The notes under the pieces: generated by a model
The model's database searches: none
Told to the model about the DNA's origin: nothing
What the model saw: only the letters and a program-made list of their open reading frames with translations
Part shown: one piece after another, positions 61,403 to 64,000 of the stretch
Layout: every line of letters begins with the position of its first letter
How positions within the stretch are numbered: the first letter of the stretch is position 1
DNA from: Pictodentalium vernedei
Taxonomy: Eukaryota > Mollusca > Scaphopoda > Dentaliida > Dentaliidae
Length of the DNA stretch: 64,000 nucleotides
Assembly: GCA_031216915.1 (NCBI GenBank)
Contig: CM062292.1
Span: 1,422,457 to 1,486,456, forward strand
Reading direction: 5' to 3'
Position numbers and translations under genes: made by a program

Positions 61403-64000
61403 GCCAGCCATCTGTATCTATATAAATATCGAATTCTGTGTTAGAGGTATACCAGCCATCTGTATCGATTTACATATTGAATTCTGTGTTAGAGGTATAC
61501 CAGCCATCTGTATCTGTATTTAGTTACAAACTGAATTCTGTGTTAGAGCTACACCAGCAATCTGTATCTATTTGCATACTGAATTCTGTGTTACAGGTAT
61601 ACCAGCAATCTGTATCTATTTACATACTGAAATCTGTGTTAGAGGTATACCAGCCATCTCAATCTATTTTCATAATGAATTCCGTGTTAGAGGTATACCA
61701 GCCATGTGTATCGATCTACATATTGAATGCTGTGCTGGAGGTATAGCAGCCACCTGTATGTATTTACATATTGGACTCTGTGTTAGAGGTATTCCAGCCA
61801 CCTGTATCTATATAAATATTGAATTCTGCGTTCGAGGTATACAAGCCCTCTGTATCGATTTACATATTGAATAATGTGTTAGAGGTACACCAGCCATCTG
61901 TACCTATTTACATATTGAATTCTGTGTTAGAGGTATACCACCCATCTGTACCTGTATTTATTTACATACTGAATTCTGTGTTAGAGCTATACCAGCCATC
62001 TGTATCTATCTACATAATGAATTTTGTGTTAGAGCTATACCAGCCATCTGTATCCATTTACATATTGAATTCTGTGTTGGAGGTATACCAGCCATCTGAA
62101 TCTATTTACATATTGAATTCTGTGTTGGAGGTATACCAGCCATCTGTATCTATTTCCATATTGAATTCTGTGTTAGAGGTATACCACCCATCTGTATCTG
62201 TATCTATTTATATATTGAATTCTGTGTTAGAGGTATACCAGCCATCTGTATCTCTTTGCATATTTAATTCTGTGTTGGAGGTATAGCAAACACCTGTATC
62301 TATTTACATATTGGATCCTGTGTTTGAAGTATACCAGCCATCTGTATCTATTTGCACAATGAATTCTGTGTTACAGGTATACCAGGCATCTGTGTCTGTT
62401 TACATATTGAATTAGGTGTTAGAGGTATACCAGCCATCTGTATCTATTTACATTCTGAATTCTGTGTTAGAGGTATACCAGCCGTCTGTATCGATTTACA
62501 TATTGAATTCTGTGTTAGAGGTATACCACCCATCTGTATCTATTTACTCACTGAATTCTGTGTTAGATGTATACCAGCCATCTCTATCTGTATTTATTTA
62601 CAAACTGAATTCTGCGTTAGACGTATACCAGCCATCTGTATCTATTTAAATACTGAATTCTGTGTTAGAGCTATACCAGCCATCTGTATCTATTTACATA
62701 ATGAATTCTGTGTTAGATGTATTCCAGCCATCTGTATCTGTATAAATATTAAATTATCTGTTAAACGTATGCCAGCCATCTGTATCTATTTACATATTGA
62801 ATTCTGTGTTAGAGGTATACCAGCCATCTACATCTATTTACTTATTAAATTCTGAGTTACCGGCATACCAGCCATCTGTATCTATTTACATACTGAATTC
62901 TGTGTTACAGGTATACTAGCCATCTGTATCTATTTACATAATGAATTCTGTGTTAGAGTATACCAGCCATTTCTATCTATATACAAGGTGAATTCTGTGT
63001 TAGAGGTATTCCAGCCATCTGTATCTATATAAATATTGAATTCACTGTTAAACGTATACCAGCCATCTGTATCTATTTACATATTGAATTCTGTGTTAGA
63101 GGTATACCAGCCATCTGTATCTATTTACATACTGTATTCTGTGTTAGAGTTATACCAGCCATCTGTATCTATTTACATACTGAATTCTGTGTTAGAGGTA
63201 TACACACCATCTATATCTGTTTACACATTGAATTCTGTGTTAGAGATATACCAGCCATCTGTATCTATTTACACACTGAATTCTGTGCTAGAAGTATGCC
63301 AGCGATCTGTATGTGTTTACATAATGAATTTTGTGTCAGAGGTATACCAGCCATCTGTGTCTATTTACATACTGAATTCTGTGTGAGAGGTATACCAACC
63401 GTCTGCATCTATTTACACAGTGAATTCTGTGTTAGAGGTATACCAGCCATCTGTGTCTATTTACACAATGTATTATGTGTGAGAGGTATACCAGCCATGT
63501 GTATCCATTTACACATTGAATTCTGTGTTCGAGGTATACAAGACATCTGTATCTATTTACATAATGAATTCTGTGTTAGAGTATTCCAGCCATTTGTATC
63601 TCTATACATAGTGAATTCTGTGTTAGAGGTATACCAGCCATCTGTATCAATATGAATATTGAATTCGGTGTTTGAGGTGAGAGGTATACCAGCCATCTGC
63701 ATATATTTACGTACTGTGTTCTGGGTTAGAGGAATACCAGCCATCTGTGTCTATTTACATATTGAATTCTGTGTTAGAGGTGTACCAGCCATCTGTATCC
63801 ATTTACATACTGAATTCTACGTTAGATGTATACCAGCCATCTCTATCTATTTACATATTGAAATCTGTGTTAATTGTATACCTGCCATCTGTATCTATTT
63901 GTATATTAAATTCTGAGTTAGAGGTATGCCAGCCAACTGCATCTATTTACACATTGCATTCTGTGTGAGAGGTATACCAGCCCTCTGTATCTATTGACAT
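61403..64000. repeat. 48-bp EcoRI satellite, distal arm
   Basis: About 54 monomers of the same 48-bp unit, running off the right edge of the window. It is distinguished by four +6-bp (54-bp) monomers with CTGTATCTGTATTTA-type or CTGTATCTGTATCTA-type inserts near 61507, 61949, 62197 and 62587, and by the apparent absence of the CTGAATAAG variant monomers common in the main array. It is probably a separate subfamily or array edge. Confidence 0.93.

Noticed and set aside
1-64000. tRNA, rRNA and telomere repeats
   Set aside because: I looked for tRNA-like box motifs, rRNA blocks and TTAGGG-type arrays and saw none. A covariance-model scan would be decisive but could not be run.

Overview
This window is eukaryotic, most likely from an invertebrate animal and probably a marine one. 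It has no bacterial-style gene packing. It holds large satellite arrays, a degenerate animal-type LINE, microsatellites, and dispersed repeats whose sequence style (GACGGACGACGG tracts ending in a TAGCTCA hairpin; repeated TGACCTTGACC) I associate with marine invertebrate genomes. The species cannot be named from the sequence. I found no intact cellular protein gene; the only convincing protein-coding sequence is retrotransposon-derived.

Layout. 1-3495: a tandem array of a 78-bp unit. 3496-8465: mostly single-copy AT-rich DNA, with a degenerate ~120-bp tandem repeat (3736-4420) and a ~1-kb imperfect inverted repeat (arms 5130-5475 and 5815-6163). 8466-54545: a very large array of a 48-bp unit carrying an EcoRI site, interrupted once (11098-13636) by a 5'-truncated LINE on the minus strand. 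54546-61402: a non-satellite island with tandem and dispersed repeats, a GC-rich cluster of promoter-type motifs (55963-56206), a possible short first exon (57427-57532), a 239-bp tandem array (59220-60850), a 178-nt homopurine GAA tract and a LINE scrap. 61403-64000: the 48-bp satellite resumes as a slightly different subfamily.

The 48-bp satellite covers about 46 kb (roughly 960 monomers) and is built on several scales. Monomers are assembled into multi-kilobase blocks that were then duplicated: a 5424-bp tandem duplication (exactly 113 x 48), a 2649-bp tandem duplication whose second copy lost two monomers, a ~4.5-kb block recurring 13146 bp away, a ~3.8-4.2-kb tandem duplication near 46-54 kb, and smaller nested 1586-bp and 614-bp duplications.

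The many long open frames in both arrays follow from monomer lengths divisible by three (78 and 48) and consensus frames without stops; I do not regard them as genes. The best leads are the LINE (8-bp target duplication that restores a perfect monomer; in-frame loss of the catalytic reverse-transcriptase motif), the nested higher-order structure, the 1-kb inverted repeat, and the promoter-like cluster. Coordinates of repeat boundaries are by eye and approximate unless stated.
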